Positions 1 through 8,565 are shown, counted from the stretch's first letter. The stretch: DNA of 64,000 bases from Lysinibacillus sp. KCTC 33748 (GCF_002237755.1 NZ_MWSJ01000012.1:1-64000); one strand, 5' to 3'. Numbers and translations: made by a program. Notes: generated by a model not told the origin, from the letters alone.

Positions 1-48
1 GAGAAAAAACTACACTACTAATAGCTGATGAAATATTCCCCACGTACG

Positions 49-86
49 AAAATCGCTATGTTCCAATAGGTACATAGCGATTTTTT
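49..86 (+). terminator. Rho-independent terminator of a gene left of the window
   Basis: A 13-bp stem (AAAATCGCTATGT pairing with ACATAGCGATTTT) with a 10-nt loop runs into six T residues. No gene in the window precedes it, so it probably ends a rightward transcript that starts outside. Confidence 0.8.
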
Positions 87-321
87 GTGCATTTTGAAAA
101 TTCCCTATTATGCAGGGGGTTCCGGAAAGCTTTTAACTTTGCCTTAAATTGTTTTGTATTGTAATACGTAATGTGTTTTTCTAATTCAATTTAAAAATGC
201 TAAGAAAGCGTCAACTGACAATAGAAACAGCTTTCTGTGTAAAGATGTAAAACGTGAATAGAGGAATTTCTCAACAAAATAAACAGGACTCATAATTTTC
301 ATATGAGTACCTGGTTTTAAT

Positions 322-380
322 GTGCGCCCGACATGCGTATGAACTATAGGGTGTAAGTCCCGAACCGATTAGGCGATGTA
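322..380 (+). mobile_element. Possible 5' fragment of a group II intron
   Basis: The stretch begins GTGCGCCCG and contains AGGGTGTAAGTCCCGAACC, which is the style of the 5' end and start of domain I in bacterial group II introns (GUGYG start, GGGUG-AAGUCCC pairing). Only about 60 bases are recognisable; no intron-encoded reverse transcriptase or domain V/VI follows before the toxin gene. The remaining gap from 87 to 588 is AT-rich and holds no gene that I can see. The identification is from motif memory, not an alignment. Confidence 0.45.
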
Positions 381-588
381 CAACTGTTAAAATATGAAAT
401 TTAATTTAAATAGTTTTATTAAAGTTGGTTATTAATATAATAAATAATTGTGATTTTGATGTGTTAAAAGAGAAAAAGAAGTGATTATATATAGTAAATT
501 CACCTGAAATGTATTATTATAGGTAGATTTTTTGTAGATTTGTGTCAAGATGTGTCATATGATAAATTGATGGAAAAGGAGGAATATT

Positions 589-1578
589 ATGAAAAAACTG
601 AAAAATAAGACTTTAGCATTGATAGCCATTACTTCTATAGGTACTTCGTTTGCGATGACATCACCAATTTCTGTAAGCGCTACACAAAACAATGGCGAAA
701 AAATTTATGCAATGCAAACAAAAAATGAAATAGAAGATGCAAAGGTACCAATTGAAAACTTAGTAAATCATTTTGTGAAAAACTTGAATAAATATTATCC
801 TGACAAGATACAAGGTACGTATCGAGAGGATAAAGATCCGAAAATAATTTACAATAATCTAAATTTCAATCAATTTTCAGTTCAAGCTGATGGCCCACCT
901 GTCATTACAAGTTCAGAAAATGTATATGTAGGAAGAGAAACTTTAACAAATAACACGAATGTGGAACAAGTTTTAACGACGCAAAGCTTTACTAAAACCC
1001 TTTCGAATACGGTTACTAGCTCGACTACACATGGATTTTTATTTGGAGTAAAAGCCTCTGCTAAATTCAATATACCTTTTGTTGGAGAAACTGGAGTTGA
1101 AATGTCAACGGAATACAATTTTTCTAATACATCAAGTTATGAAAATAGTGAATCGTATACGTATATAGTTAGTCCGCAAAATATTCGAGTTCCTGCACAT
1201 TCATCTGTTGAAGTCATTGTAATATTAAATACGGCTAAAATGAACGGGGATGTAAAACTTTTGGCAAATGCGTCAGGTACGGTGACGGCTAGTCCATTTT
1301 ATACTAATCCTCAATACCCTAATATAGATTTTAACGCATATATGGAAAATATGAAATTGAATGAAATTGCAAGGGTGGTTTCACAAGAGAATTTAAAAAA
1401 TATTTCTCCTAATTCAGATGGGGAAACAATTAATTTAATAGGATCTGGTAAGTATGAAGCAAAATATGGAACTACATCTTCCGTTACAGTAAACCCTGTG
1501 AATACAAAAGGGAAAGTAGCAGATGATGGGTACACATATAATGTGAATCCGGAGATTGTGAAAGAGAATTCTTTTTAG
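589..1578 (+). CDS. ETX/MTX2-family beta-pore-forming toxin (Mtx2/Mtx3-like)
   Basis: A 329-residue secreted protein. Residues 1-31 form a signal peptide (KKLKNK, hydrophobic core, cleavage probably after VSA). The body is rich in Ser/Thr/Asn beta-strand sequence, with a central Ser/Thr-alternating segment around 130-180 flanking a hydrophobic patch (FNIPFVGETGVEM). This is the amphipathic insertion hairpin pattern of aerolysin/epsilon-toxin-like proteins, followed by the conserved VPAHSSVEVIVILN stretch. Length matches Mtx3 (about 326 aa) better than Mtx2 (about 290). In L. sphaericus such proteins are mosquitocidal toxins made in vegetative growth; the target here is inferred from the family. 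A strong AAAGGAGG site lies 7-8 bases before the ATG. The gene stands alone with AT-rich flanks and no recognisable receptor-binding partner. Confidence 0.88.
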   Translation: MKKLKNKTLALIAITSIGTSFAMTSPISVSATQNNGEKIYAMQTKNEIEDAKVPIENLVNHFVKNLNKYYPDKIQGTYREDKDPKIIYNNLNFNQFSVQADGPPVITSSENVYVGRETLTNNTNVEQVLTTQSFTKTLSNTVTSSTTHGFLFGVKASAKFNIPFVGETGVEMSTEYNFSNTSSYENSESYTYIVSPQNIRVPAHSSVEVIVILNTAKMNGDVKLLANASGTVTASPFYTNPQYPNIDFNAYMENMKLNEIARVVSQENLKNISPNSDGETINLIGSGKYEAKYGTTSSVTVNPVNTKGKVADDGYTYNVNPEIVKENSF

Positions 1579-1716
1579 CAGTCTACCAATATACCTAACA
1601 TATCCTGAGATTCAACCCAAGTTATTTGAAAAGACACTTGCTTCTATAAAAAACAATGGAGATTTGTACTAATAAATGGTTGTAAAATAACATAGGTCGA
1701 ATGTTAACATTTCTAA

Positions 1717-1744
1717 AGAGCCTGCTACTTTTAATGCAGGCTCT
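1717..1744. terminator. Hairpin between convergent genes
   Basis: AGAGCCTGC pairs with GCAGGCTCT across a 10-nt loop. It lies between the toxin gene and the leftward acetyltransferase; the T-tract is short on both sides, so it may act weakly for either. Confidence 0.55.
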
Positions 1745-1759
1745 AATATCGATTTATTT

Positions 1760-2221
1760 TTAAAGTTCTAAGCACATAATAAGGCTCGCTTCTTTAAATC
1801 CATGTCTTTCATACAAGGCAAGAGCACCACTATTTTCTGCTAAGACACTTAGCTCTAAATGATCTAATTTACGTTCTTCTACCCATTTTTTTGCCTCTCG
1901 TAGCAATTCTGAACCAATGCCTTTACTTTGATATTGACCTCCAACAATTACATCCATAATATATGCATAATTATGCTGGACGATACAAGAATAAGGAGGA
2001 GTAGTTAATTCTTGAATTAGTAAAAAGCCGGCAATATTGTTATCTATTTCAGCAACAAAAATATCCGATTTTTCTTCTGAAATTGTGTTTGTAAGAAACT
2101 CCACATCCTGTTTTGCTGGAGCTATGTACTTTGGTTGTAGTTTTGACATCTCTAAAAACAGTTCTTCATATAATATTTCTATTTGCGGAATATTATCTAA
2201 TGTTGCAACTTTAATATTCAT
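1760..2221 (-). CDS. GNAT-family N-acetyltransferase
   Basis: A 153-residue single-domain GNAT protein. The acetyl-CoA pyrophosphate loop is visible as QYQSKGIGSELL (Q/RxxGxG/A), preceded by the strand YIMDVIVGG and followed by the C-terminal ALALYERHGF motif (LYxxxGF). It should transfer acetyl from acetyl-CoA to an amine; the substrate cannot be told. A GAGGTAG site precedes the ATG by 6 bases. It is convergent with the toxin gene and one of five GNAT genes in the first 20 kb, which do not resemble each other closely. Confidence 0.85.
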   Translation of the reverse strand: MNIKVATLDNIPQIEILYEELFLEMSKLQPKYIAPAKQDVEFLTNTISEEKSDIFVAEIDNNIAGFLLIQELTTPPYSCIVQHNYAYIMDVIVGGQYQSKGIGSELLREAKKWVEERKLDHLELSVLAENSGALALYERHGFKEASLIMCLEL

Positions 2222-2394
2222 GTTCTACCTCTATACGAATTTACATTATTTTACTTTACCATATTTTGTGATTTTTGAAAATAATCAGTAAAATGAATAA
2301 AAAACTCAAATAGTTAACACCGTATAAACCGCAGAGGATTTCCAATACTAAAGCTGTTTAAAAATAATCAGAATGATAAAGGAGGCTATCAACA

Positions 2395-2568
2395 GTGAGA
2401 TTTTTTGCATGGGGACTTTTAGGTGCCGCAGCTATTTTTGGCGTAGTGAAACGCTATGGGATGTCAGACAATGTACAACAAATGACATCGTCTTCTCAGG
2501 AAGGCACGACACCGGTACAATTAGTTGCAAACAGTAATCCACTTACCGCAAATACACCAAAACAATAA
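2395..2568 (+). CDS. Small single-pass membrane protein, unknown function
   Basis: A 57-residue product starting at GTG behind AAAGGAGG with 8-base spacing. The first 17 residues (RFFAWGLLGAAAIFGVV) form a membrane segment, followed by KRYGMSDNVQQM and a polar Ser/Thr/Gln/Asn-rich tail. A strong terminator follows 15 bases after the stop, so the gene looks like a complete transcription unit. No family recognised. Confidence 0.6.
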   Translation: MRFFAWGLLGAAAIFGVVKRYGMSDNVQQMTSSSQEGTTPVQLVANSNPLTANTPKQ

Positions 2569-2583
2569 ATAATGCACTATCTG

Positions 2584-2616
2584 GCTTATAGACACTGTAA
2601 AGGTCTATAAGCTTTT
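2584..2616 (+). terminator. Rho-independent terminator of the small membrane protein gene
   Basis: GCTTATAGAC pairs perfectly with GTCTATAAGC, followed by TTTT. Confidence 0.8.
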
Positions 2617-3109
2617 ACATAAAAAATGAAAGCTAATATTATTCTTTACAAAAGTATCCAGAAAAATGTATAGTTATGTTAAATATATGGTGAAACGGGG
2701 TTTTGATTATTTATGATGAAACTTATTAATGGCTAATAAAATTTTAAATAATTTTATAGTGCAATAACGCATATTAAGGTGTATACCTTAATTCTTTTCA
2801 GTTCGCCCATTTGCACAATAGCGATTAGAAGTCATCATATCTATTCAAATCATATATTTTTAATATCTCCTATAAGCCTCTAGCAGGGTCAAGGCAAAAT
2901 CCGAACGAGTATTTTTTGTACAGAAGCTAAAGCCCAGCGAAGTGACAGCCACAATTACACTGAGGAGTATTAATTTATATTGAATTTAAATTTGACTATG
3001 AGAAGGATTTCTTCTTATAGTTTTTTTTTGTCTTTATGGGGGGTGTGCAAAATGGTAATGTCTCAATTACTTACTTTGAGCTAATAAAATAGAGAAATGA
3101 GGCGTAAAT
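2617..3109. other. Gene-free stretch with repeat trace and orphan terminator
   Basis: No coding sequence is convincing here. Around 2920-2955 a degenerate copy of the GCGAAGxGACAGCxACAA repeat is present. A strong hairpin with ACTATGAGAAG/CTTCTTATAGT arms and nine Ts lies at 2995-3029 with no gene immediately before it, suggesting a lost gene or an unannotated short RNA. Confidence 0.5.
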
Positions 3110-3988
3110 ATGACAAATTATCAATTAGTATATGATTACAAGGACAATCAAAAATATAGAGAAAGTTTTAATGAATTAGCAAAGCTAGTTTTTGGATTAG
3201 ATTTTAGCCAATGGTATGAAAAAGGTTGCTGGAACGATCAGTATAGTTGTTATTCATATATCGATGGAGAAAAGGTAATTGCAAATGCATCAATAAGTAA
3301 AATGACTGTAGTTGTAAACGGTAAGGATTATAAAGTCATACAAGTTGGTACAGTAATGACGCATCCGGATTATCGTCATAAAGGTTTAGCAAGGAAATTA
3401 ATGAATGACATTATTGATAAATATGAGAAACAATACGATTTCATCTATTTATTTGCGAATGAAACAGTCTTAGATTTCTATCCGAAATTTGGGTTTTCAC
3501 GAGTACAAGAAAGTAGATATTTCTTAAATGCTGATCGTTTACAGAAAAAATCAAACACCACGATCCGAAAATTAAATGCTGAAAATAGCAACGATGTATC
3601 TTTATTGAAATTGTATGCGAAGGAAAGAATTCCATTGTCGTCGGTTTTAGATGTGAAAGATAATGAAAGTTTACTTATGTTCTATTTTCTTATTGCATTT
3701 CCTAATTCAATTTATTTTATCCAAGACGAAGACGTTATAGTAATATTCGAAAAAGAGGGTGAGGAATTACATCTTTTTGATGTTGTTAGTCGCAGTAAGA
3801 TTGATGTAATAGAAGTTTTAAGCTACATTACTACATCGGATATAAAAAGAATTATTTTTCACTTTATTCCTGATTGTCCTAATCTAGAGTCTGAAGTAAT
3901 TGAAACCGAGGACGATGTATTGTTTATTCGGCCGATGATAAATTTCGGGACAGAACGACCGTTATTTCCATTAACATCGCATTCGTAA
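3110..3988 (+). CDS. GNAT-family N-acetyltransferase with C-terminal extension
   Basis: A 292-residue protein. Residues about 1-140 are a GNAT domain: VIQVGTVMTHPDYRHKGLA carries the RxxGxA-type acetyl-CoA loop, and VLDFYPKFGF is the C-terminal FYxxxGF motif. Residues about 150-292 form a second region of the kind seen in two-domain GNATs of the Eis-like type, but shorter than Eis (about 400 aa), so I would not call it Eis. Substrate unknown. Start is ATG after a GAGGCG site. The following gene, 77 bases on, is another acetyltransferase; they could be co-transcribed because no terminator separates them. Confidence 0.8.
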   Translation: MTNYQLVYDYKDNQKYRESFNELAKLVFGLDFSQWYEKGCWNDQYSCYSYIDGEKVIANASISKMTVVVNGKDYKVIQVGTVMTHPDYRHKGLARKLMNDIIDKYEKQYDFIYLFANETVLDFYPKFGFSRVQESRYFLNADRLQKKSNTTIRKLNAENSNDVSLLKLYAKERIPLSSVLDVKDNESLLMFYFLIAFPNSIYFIQDEDVIVIFEKEGEELHLFDVVSRSKIDVIEVLSYITTSDIKRIIFHFIPDCPNLESEVIETEDDVLFIRPMINFGTERPLFPLTSHS

Positions 3989-4065
3989 GGCTGGTTAAAT
4001 GTTTGAATACAATTATATTAAAGAGTTTTTTCTATTATAAGAATAAGTGAAAAGGGTGATTCAAC

Positions 4066-4608
4066 TTGATACAAATAAAAAGGATATATAAAGAAAATTT
4101 CCCACAAGGCAAAAAAATTATCTATCAATACAGCTCCAATAATTTTTATGATGTTTCCTTTAAAGAACAAGAAAATGGCTGGTCAGTTGATTTTACGTTA
4201 AAACATTTCGACACGCCATTTCACAAGTATTTGGAAGGAGAAATTTTTGAGGATCATATAGAGGATATGGAATGTTATATTGTTGAGTTTAATGGAGAAG
4301 AAGCGGGAATTGTTAGTATTAATCAAGAGAAGTGGCATCATGTGTTAAGAATTAATGATATTCATATAGATCCAACCTATCAACAGCAAGGCATTGGAAG
4401 TAAGCTCATGGCTTTAGTCAAAAAGCGAGCAGCAGAAATTGAGGTGAGGGCGATCGTTTTAGAAACACAAACGTCTAATTATCCTGCTATACAGTTTTAC
4501 AGAAAACATGGATTTCACTTAATTGGATGTGACCTAATAAGTTACTCCAATAAAGATATTGAAAAAAGGGAAGTAAGGATTGAAATGGGATTTGTACTTG
4601 AATCGTAA
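4066..4608 (+). CDS. GNAT acetyltransferase, streptothricin-acetyltransferase (SatA/YyaR)-like
   Basis: A 180-residue GNAT. The core reads INDIHIDPTYQQQGIGSKLM (QxxGxG acetyl-CoA loop), then IVLETQTSNYPAIQFYRKHG and LIGCDLISYSN near the C-terminus. The combination LETQ...N.A..FY.KxGF...G.D...YSN resembles SatA/YyaR, which acetylates the beta-lysyl group of streptothricin. Resistance function is inference from those motifs only. The start is TTG, chosen because AAAGGGTGAT ends five bases before it and no ATG fits. Confidence 0.7.
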   Translation: MIQIKRIYKENFPQGKKIIYQYSSNNFYDVSFKEQENGWSVDFTLKHFDTPFHKYLEGEIFEDHIEDMECYIVEFNGEEAGIVSINQEKWHHVLRINDIHIDPTYQQQGIGSKLMALVKKRAAEIEVRAIVLETQTSNYPAIQFYRKHGFHLIGCDLISYSNKDIEKREVRIEMGFVLES

Positions 4609-4660
4609 TTATCGAAAAAAGAGAATGAAGGTGACAAATTAAATAAAGTCATACTTCTTC

Positions 4661-4850
4661 AGCAAAATGAGGGGATGATTTCCGTTTCGGCTGGGCGCTT
4701 AGTTGTTGCTGTCGCTTCGCTTTCGCACAGATAAAACATTTGTTGCTGCCGCTTCACTTTCGCACAGATAAAACATTTGTTGCTGTCGCGCTTCGCTTTC
4801 GCACAGAGCAAAGCTTCCAGGGGGCGTCCGATGAGATTCATTTAAATTCT
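4661..4850. repeat. Dispersed palindromic element, disrupted by three 37-bp tandem repeats
   Basis: The left edge (GCAAAATGAGGGGATGATTTCC, then GGCTGGGCGCTT) and the right part (CCAGGGGGCGTCCGATGAG) match the intact element at 15466-15605. Between them sit three near-identical 37-bp units at 4703-4739, 4740-4776 and 4777-4807, each TTGTTGCTG-C/T-CGCTTC-CTTTCGCACAG plus ATAAAACAT. The whole gap 4609-4910 contains no convincing gene; the leftward open frame across it is made of repeat sequence. Confidence 0.75.
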
Positions 4851-4910
4851 CCTTATCTCTTTTTTAATTATAATATTAGATAAAATTACCCAAATTCCTC
4901 TTTAAAGAAA

Positions 4911-4947
4911 TAAAAAAGAGAGAACACGTTTTTAATCGTATTCTCCC
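4911..4947 (-). terminator. Terminator of the LysE-type exporter gene
   Basis: Read on the minus strand, GGGAGAATACG pairs with CGTGTTCTCTC across an A-rich loop and is followed by six Ts. Confidence 0.75.
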
Positions 4948-4957
4948 TAAGAAACTA

Positions 4958-5578
4958 TTATCTACTTTGAGTTTGAAGTGCTAATTTAACGCCTAGTCCT
5001 ATATAAACGAAACCAACAGCCTTTTCAAGCCAACGTGAACCATTGTTTGTTGTTTTCGTAAAGATTTTTTCACCAATAAAGCTTGTAATAATAGCTAACA
5101 AAATAGTATACAAAGCGCTCATCACAACAAAAGTAATGCCTAAAATCAATAATTGTACAGTGATGGATTGGCCATTATGTTGAACAAACTGTGGTAAAAA
5201 CGCTAAGAAAAATAAAGCGGTTTTTGGATTTAAAATTTCCGCTAAAAAACCTTGTCGGAACGAAGTACTTGCCGGGCTTTGTTCAACAGTTGGTTTTTCT
5301 ATTTTTTGTGGTTTTGTTAGTAGCATTTGAATACCTAAATAAACAAGATAGGCTACACCAATATATTTCACTACTTCGAACGCAGTGGCAGATTTCATTA
5401 AAATGGCAGATAACCCTAAGACAGCTGCTAACGTATGGACTAAGTCACCTAATCCAATGCCTAATGCAGTGAAAATACCGTTCTTTTTACCACCTTTCAG
5501 CGTTTGCGTAATGGTAATGATAACAGCAGGGCCAGGAATTAAAAATAAGAGAAGAACTATTGCGATAAAAGATAACAT
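4958..5578 (-). CDS. LysE/RhtB-family amino-acid exporter
   Basis: A 206-residue integral membrane protein with about six membrane segments. Family signatures are FLIPGPAVIITITQTLKGG near the N-terminus and LNPKTALFFLAFLPQF in the middle, both typical of LysE/RhtB translocators that export amino acids or their analogues by proton exchange. Substrate unknown. Start ATG at the hydrophobic N-terminus; the ribosome site (AGGATGGG) is moderate. It is a single gene with its own terminator, with no LysG-like regulator beside it. Confidence 0.9.
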   Translation of the reverse strand: MLSFIAIVLLLFLIPGPAVIITITQTLKGGKKNGIFTALGIGLGDLVHTLAAVLGLSAILMKSATAFEVVKYIGVAYLVYLGIQMLLTKPQKIEKPTVEQSPASTSFRQGFLAEILNPKTALFFLAFLPQFVQHNGQSITVQLLILGITFVVMSALYTILLAIITSFIGEKIFTKTTNNGSRWLEKAVGFVYIGLGVKLALQTQSR

Positions 5579-5822
5579 GTTAACCCATCCTATTCTAATA
5601 AACTAAACATTCAAGTAACACAATAATAAGATTAACTTAATGAATGCAAAAAATATTATATGCTATCTTCTATATAACTGTCGATAAAGAAATACTAAAA
5701 TAGAAGCGAACTAATTATTCGTAAAAATCGGAAAATAATTCAGTGATATTTGTATAGTGTTATATATTATTGAATTATAGTGAAGTAAGTGTATGTTATA
5801 ACAAATACACAATTTTATTAAC

Positions 5823-5960
5823 GTGAGAGCTGCATTCGAACCAATAGTGGGAGATATTATTTATGCGGATGCACGAGGAGCAGCCTCAAATTATTTGAGG
5901 AACTTCCCATATGAAAATGTCCCTGCCTCTATTTGGCCACTCAATAAAGAAGACTACTAA
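5823..5960 (+). pseudogene. C-terminal remnant of an unrecognised protein
   Basis: An open frame of 45 codons ending at TAA reads ...FEPIVGDIIYADARGAAS, then NYLRNFPYENVPASIWPLNKEDY. It looks like the tail of a larger globular protein: it has no ribosome site, no good start, and is followed at once by a terminator. The sequence from 5579 to 5822 upstream holds nothing else recognisable. Family not recognised. Confidence 0.4.
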
Positions 5961-5973
5961 TACAAAATAGTAC

Positions 5974-6005
5974 AGTCACATCTAATTAGGATGTGGCTTT
6001 TATTT
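5974..6005 (+). terminator. Terminator after the gene remnant
   Basis: AGTCACATCT pairs with GGATGTGGCT (one G-T pair), followed by a T-rich tract. A very similar hairpin ends the AlkD-like gene at 43464-43492. Confidence 0.7.
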
Positions 6006-6084
6006 AGAAATTCAAACAAAAAATAGTACCAACTACTAATAATTAATGCTAGAATTAGGTGATAAAATTATTGGAGGTTTTTTG

Positions 6085-6510
6085 ATGCTAGATATTCAAC
6101 AAATACAAGAGGTTTTACTACATCGTTATCCTTTTTTGTTAGTGGATAGAGTATTAGAATTAGAAGAGGGGAAGAGAGCAGTAGCCATTAAAAACGTCAC
6201 GATAAATGAAGAGTTCTTTAATGGACATTTTCCTAATTACCCGGTAATGCCAGGTGTATTAATTGTTGAAGCATTAGCGCAAGTAAGCGCTATTATTATG
6301 CTTACAAAAGAAGGGAACCAAGGCAGACTTGGATTACTGGCAGGTATTGATAACTGTCGCTTTAAAAAACAAGTGAAACCTGGTGATCAACTGCGTCTTG
6401 AAGTGGAAATTACACGCTTAAAGGGTGCCATTGGTAAAGGACGTGGGGTTGCAACGGTTGACGGAGAAATAGCTTGTGAAACAGAGCTTATTTTCGCATT
6501 CGGAAGCTAA
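6085..6510 (+). CDS. fabZ: (3R)-hydroxyacyl-ACP dehydratase FabZ
   Basis: FabZ removes water from 3-hydroxyacyl-ACP in type II fatty-acid elongation in the cytoplasm. The 141-residue hot-dog-fold protein has the catalytic [11 protein letters not shown] (His48) and VEALAQ (Glu62), plus FLLVDRV near the start; the length is that of FabZ. The start is the ATG preceded by TTGGAGG at 7-8 bases. An upstream in-frame ATG at 6046 would add 13 residues but has no ribosome site. The gene stands alone, with its own terminator, away from other fatty-acid genes. Confidence 0.95.
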   Translation: MLDIQQIQEVLLHRYPFLLVDRVLELEEGKRAVAIKNVTINEEFFNGHFPNYPVMPGVLIVEALAQVSAIIMLTKEGNQGRLGLLAGIDNCRFKKQVKPGDQLRLEVEITRLKGAIGKGRGVATVDGEIACETELIFAFGS

Positions 6511-6526
6511 GTTAATTCGATTAAAG

Positions 6527-6558
6527 AGTACTGCAAAAATCATTGCAGTACTTTTTTT
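6527..6558 (+). terminator. fabZ terminator
   Basis: AGTACTGCAA pairs with TTGCAGTACT across a short loop, followed by seven Ts. Confidence 0.9.
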
Positions 6559-6636
6559 GTGTGCTGTGTCAAAAGGGTATTTAAAATTATGTTGAATAAT
6601 ATAGTAAATGAATGACTTCTAAATGCAGATGGTTAC

Positions 6637-6810
6637 ATGAACTATCCATTAGCTCTTTATATAGTCATTTTAATCATGCAATTGATCATCCTCACAAATA
6701 TACCTGCAATTTTCATCTCAAGCAGATCAAAAAGAGAAGCTCTAATGACTAGCACAACATCCAACTATCTAACAATTAGTTTGTTAATTACAACAAGCCA
6801 AAATCACTGA
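6637..6810 (+). CDS. Doubtful small hydrophobic ORF
   Basis: A 57-codon frame starts MNYPLALYIVILIMQLIILT and continues into a polar, Ser/Thr-rich tail. One membrane segment is clear, but there is no good ribosome site. It could be a small membrane protein or the ruined end of a transporter. It lies in the otherwise empty stretch 6559-7083, in which I see no other gene. Confidence 0.25.
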   Translation: MNYPLALYIVILIMQLIILTNIPAIFISSRSKREALMTSTTSNYLTISLLITTSQNH

Positions 6811-7083
6811 TCGAGGTAGTCGGCCTTTCTATAGAAATATGGCTAAGTGGCGCGATTTAACAATTTCAGAGAAACAAGGTTTGCAAAAGAGAAGCCTGTT
6901 CTTTTGTTGGAAGAATAAAATAAAACAAAAGAATTAATCATCACATGTCGTATCTAAAGAAGAATTAAATTCATTTAGCTACAAAATAGACATAAAAATC
7001 CAAAAATATAATAGTTAAGGGAAAGGGATGAATGTATACTTAAATTAAAATAATGAGAACTAATTATGAAGGGGAGATTTTAT

Positions 7084-7845
7084 ATGTCGTTAAGTACACC
7101 ATTTATAAAAGATGTTCCTGATGAAAATGTGAAATTTTCTGTTATCATACCTGCTCATAATGAAGAAAAATATATCGGTGAGTGTTTAGAGTCAATTGCA
7201 AAGTCTGCACAACCTTATAAAGATCAAGTTGAAGTTATCGTAGTGCTAAATCGTTGTACAGATAAAACGAAAGAAATTGCACAGTCCTACAATTGCGTGA
7301 CATTGGAAAATAGCGATAAAAACCTAGCCAAAATTAGAAATGCTGGGGCTACTTTAGCAAAAGGCGAAATTCTGATTACAATTGATGCTGATACTCGAAT
7401 GACAGAACATTTATTATCTGAAGTTGAAAAGCATTTAGCATCTAATCAATACATTGGAGGAGGCGTGAATGGTAATTTTGAAAGAATGTCCTTAGGTATC
7501 GTTGTTTCTAGCATGGTGCTAATTGTTCCTTTACTTTTCAAGTACGGAGTTATCTCTGTGGGAATCTTTTGGTGCTATAAAAAAGACTTTCAGGAAGTAA
7601 ACGGTTTTAATGAGAATATGCTAATGGCAGAGGATGCTGATTTTGCTAAGCGTTTAAAAGTATGGGGCAAGAAGAACGGAAAAAAATACGGAACAATTAA
7701 AAATGGGATGATAACTTCTTGTAGACGATTTGACCATTATGGCGACTGGATGTTACTGAAACGTCCAGATATAGTTTTTGCTTATCTCAGAGGTACGAAT
7801 AAAAAGGCTGCAAATGAAGCCTATTATGATGATCAAGCAAGATAA
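7084..7845 (+). CDS. Family 2 glycosyltransferase
   Basis: A 253-residue GT-A fold transferase. VKFSVIIPAHNEEKYIGECL is the N-terminal nucleotide-binding strand, ILITIDADTRM the DxD-like metal/UDP-sugar site, and EVNGFNENMLMAEDADFAKR the acceptor-side ED motif typical of GT2. A hydrophobic stretch at about 140-165 may dip into the membrane. It should move a sugar from a nucleotide donor to an unknown acceptor. The start is the second ATG because AAGGGGAG lies 7 bases before it; an in-frame ATG at 7066 has no such site. Single gene, terminated just downstream. Confidence 0.85.
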   Translation: MSLSTPFIKDVPDENVKFSVIIPAHNEEKYIGECLESIAKSAQPYKDQVEVIVVLNRCTDKTKEIAQSYNCVTLENSDKNLAKIRNAGATLAKGEILITIDADTRMTEHLLSEVEKHLASNQYIGGGVNGNFERMSLGIVVSSMVLIVPLLFKYGVISVGIFWCYKKDFQEVNGFNENMLMAEDADFAKRLKVWGKKNGKKYGTIKNGMITSCRRFDHYGDWMLLKRPDIVFAYLRGTNKKAANEAYYDDQAR

Positions 7846-7865
7846 AGTTCAATTAGCTCGTCTCG

Positions 7866-7895
7866 ACCACTTCGTTGTAAAAGAAGTGGTTTTTT
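7866..7895 (+). terminator. Terminator of the glycosyltransferase gene
   Basis: ACCACTTC pairs with GAAGTGGT, followed by six Ts. Confidence 0.85.
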
Positions 7896-8082
7896 ATATG
7901 TATTTCTTTACATTTTCTAGAATGTACTTCGTAGATAATAAACTTCAATAAAGTTTTGTCGAAAATAACATACAACCTTTCTGTCCCTTCATATACTTTA
8001 ATTATCTGAAAGATTTGGGTGACTATAAACATGTTTTCTATTTTAAATAAGGTCATTAAATCTGGTAAACCAGTATGAGAGG

Positions 8083-8565
8083 ATGAGGGGTTTGAAGCAT
8101 CCCGGCACAAATGTTTTTGAAAATAAAGAGGAACTATTCATACCTAAAAAAGCTTTAGATAAAGATTTTTGTGATCGATTAGTGAAAAAAATCCATAAAA
8201 ATATTCTAAATGAAAATATAGCAAACGATGTTTATATGTCTTATTTCGTGATTTTTGATCAAAAGTATACATTGAAAGAAATTCAATATCTTCTAGATGT
8301 TTTGAAATTACAAGCAAATGAAATTATTAGATCAAAGCCGATTTTTATTACATTATGTGGTGTGCTATTATCGTTAATTACTATTATTGCCTCTGCCATT
8401 AATACAAAACTCATGATTGGTATCTCATTTGTCCAAATAGTTGCTCTCGCAGTATTAAGTTTTAATGTAGCTGTATTGTTTATTTCTTATAAAATAGAAA
8501 AAGAATATAAAAAGATATACGAAGTCATTAAATTAATCGATTATTATTTAAGCTTTTATAAGTAG
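8083..8565 (+). CDS. Two-helix membrane protein, unknown function
   Basis: A 160-residue product with a soluble N-terminal half (about 1-85) and two adjacent membrane helices at about 86-106 and 112-136 (FITLCGVLLSLITIIASAI; LMIGISFVQIVALAVLSF), then a short basic/aromatic tail. Start is uncertain: the ATG sits directly behind GAGAGG, very close, and a TTG at 8092 is close behind AGGGG. The DinB-like gene starts 11 bases after its stop, so the two are probably one transcript. Family not recognised. Confidence 0.55.
   Translation: MRGLKHPGTNVFENKEELFIPKKALDKDFCDRLVKKIHKNILNENIANDVYMSYFVIFDQKYTLKEIQYLLDVLKLQANEIIRSKPIFITLCGVLLSLITIIASAINTKLMIGISFVQIVALAVLSFNVAVLFISYKIEKEYKKIYEVIKLIDYYLSFYK

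Noticed and set aside
4659..4841. Leftward 60-codon frame with repeated residues
   Set aside because: Made of the 37-bp repeats and the palindromic element; not protein-like.
7853..8110. Leftward 85-codon frame
   Set aside because: Overlaps a terminator and the start of the membrane-protein gene, and lacks a ribosome site.
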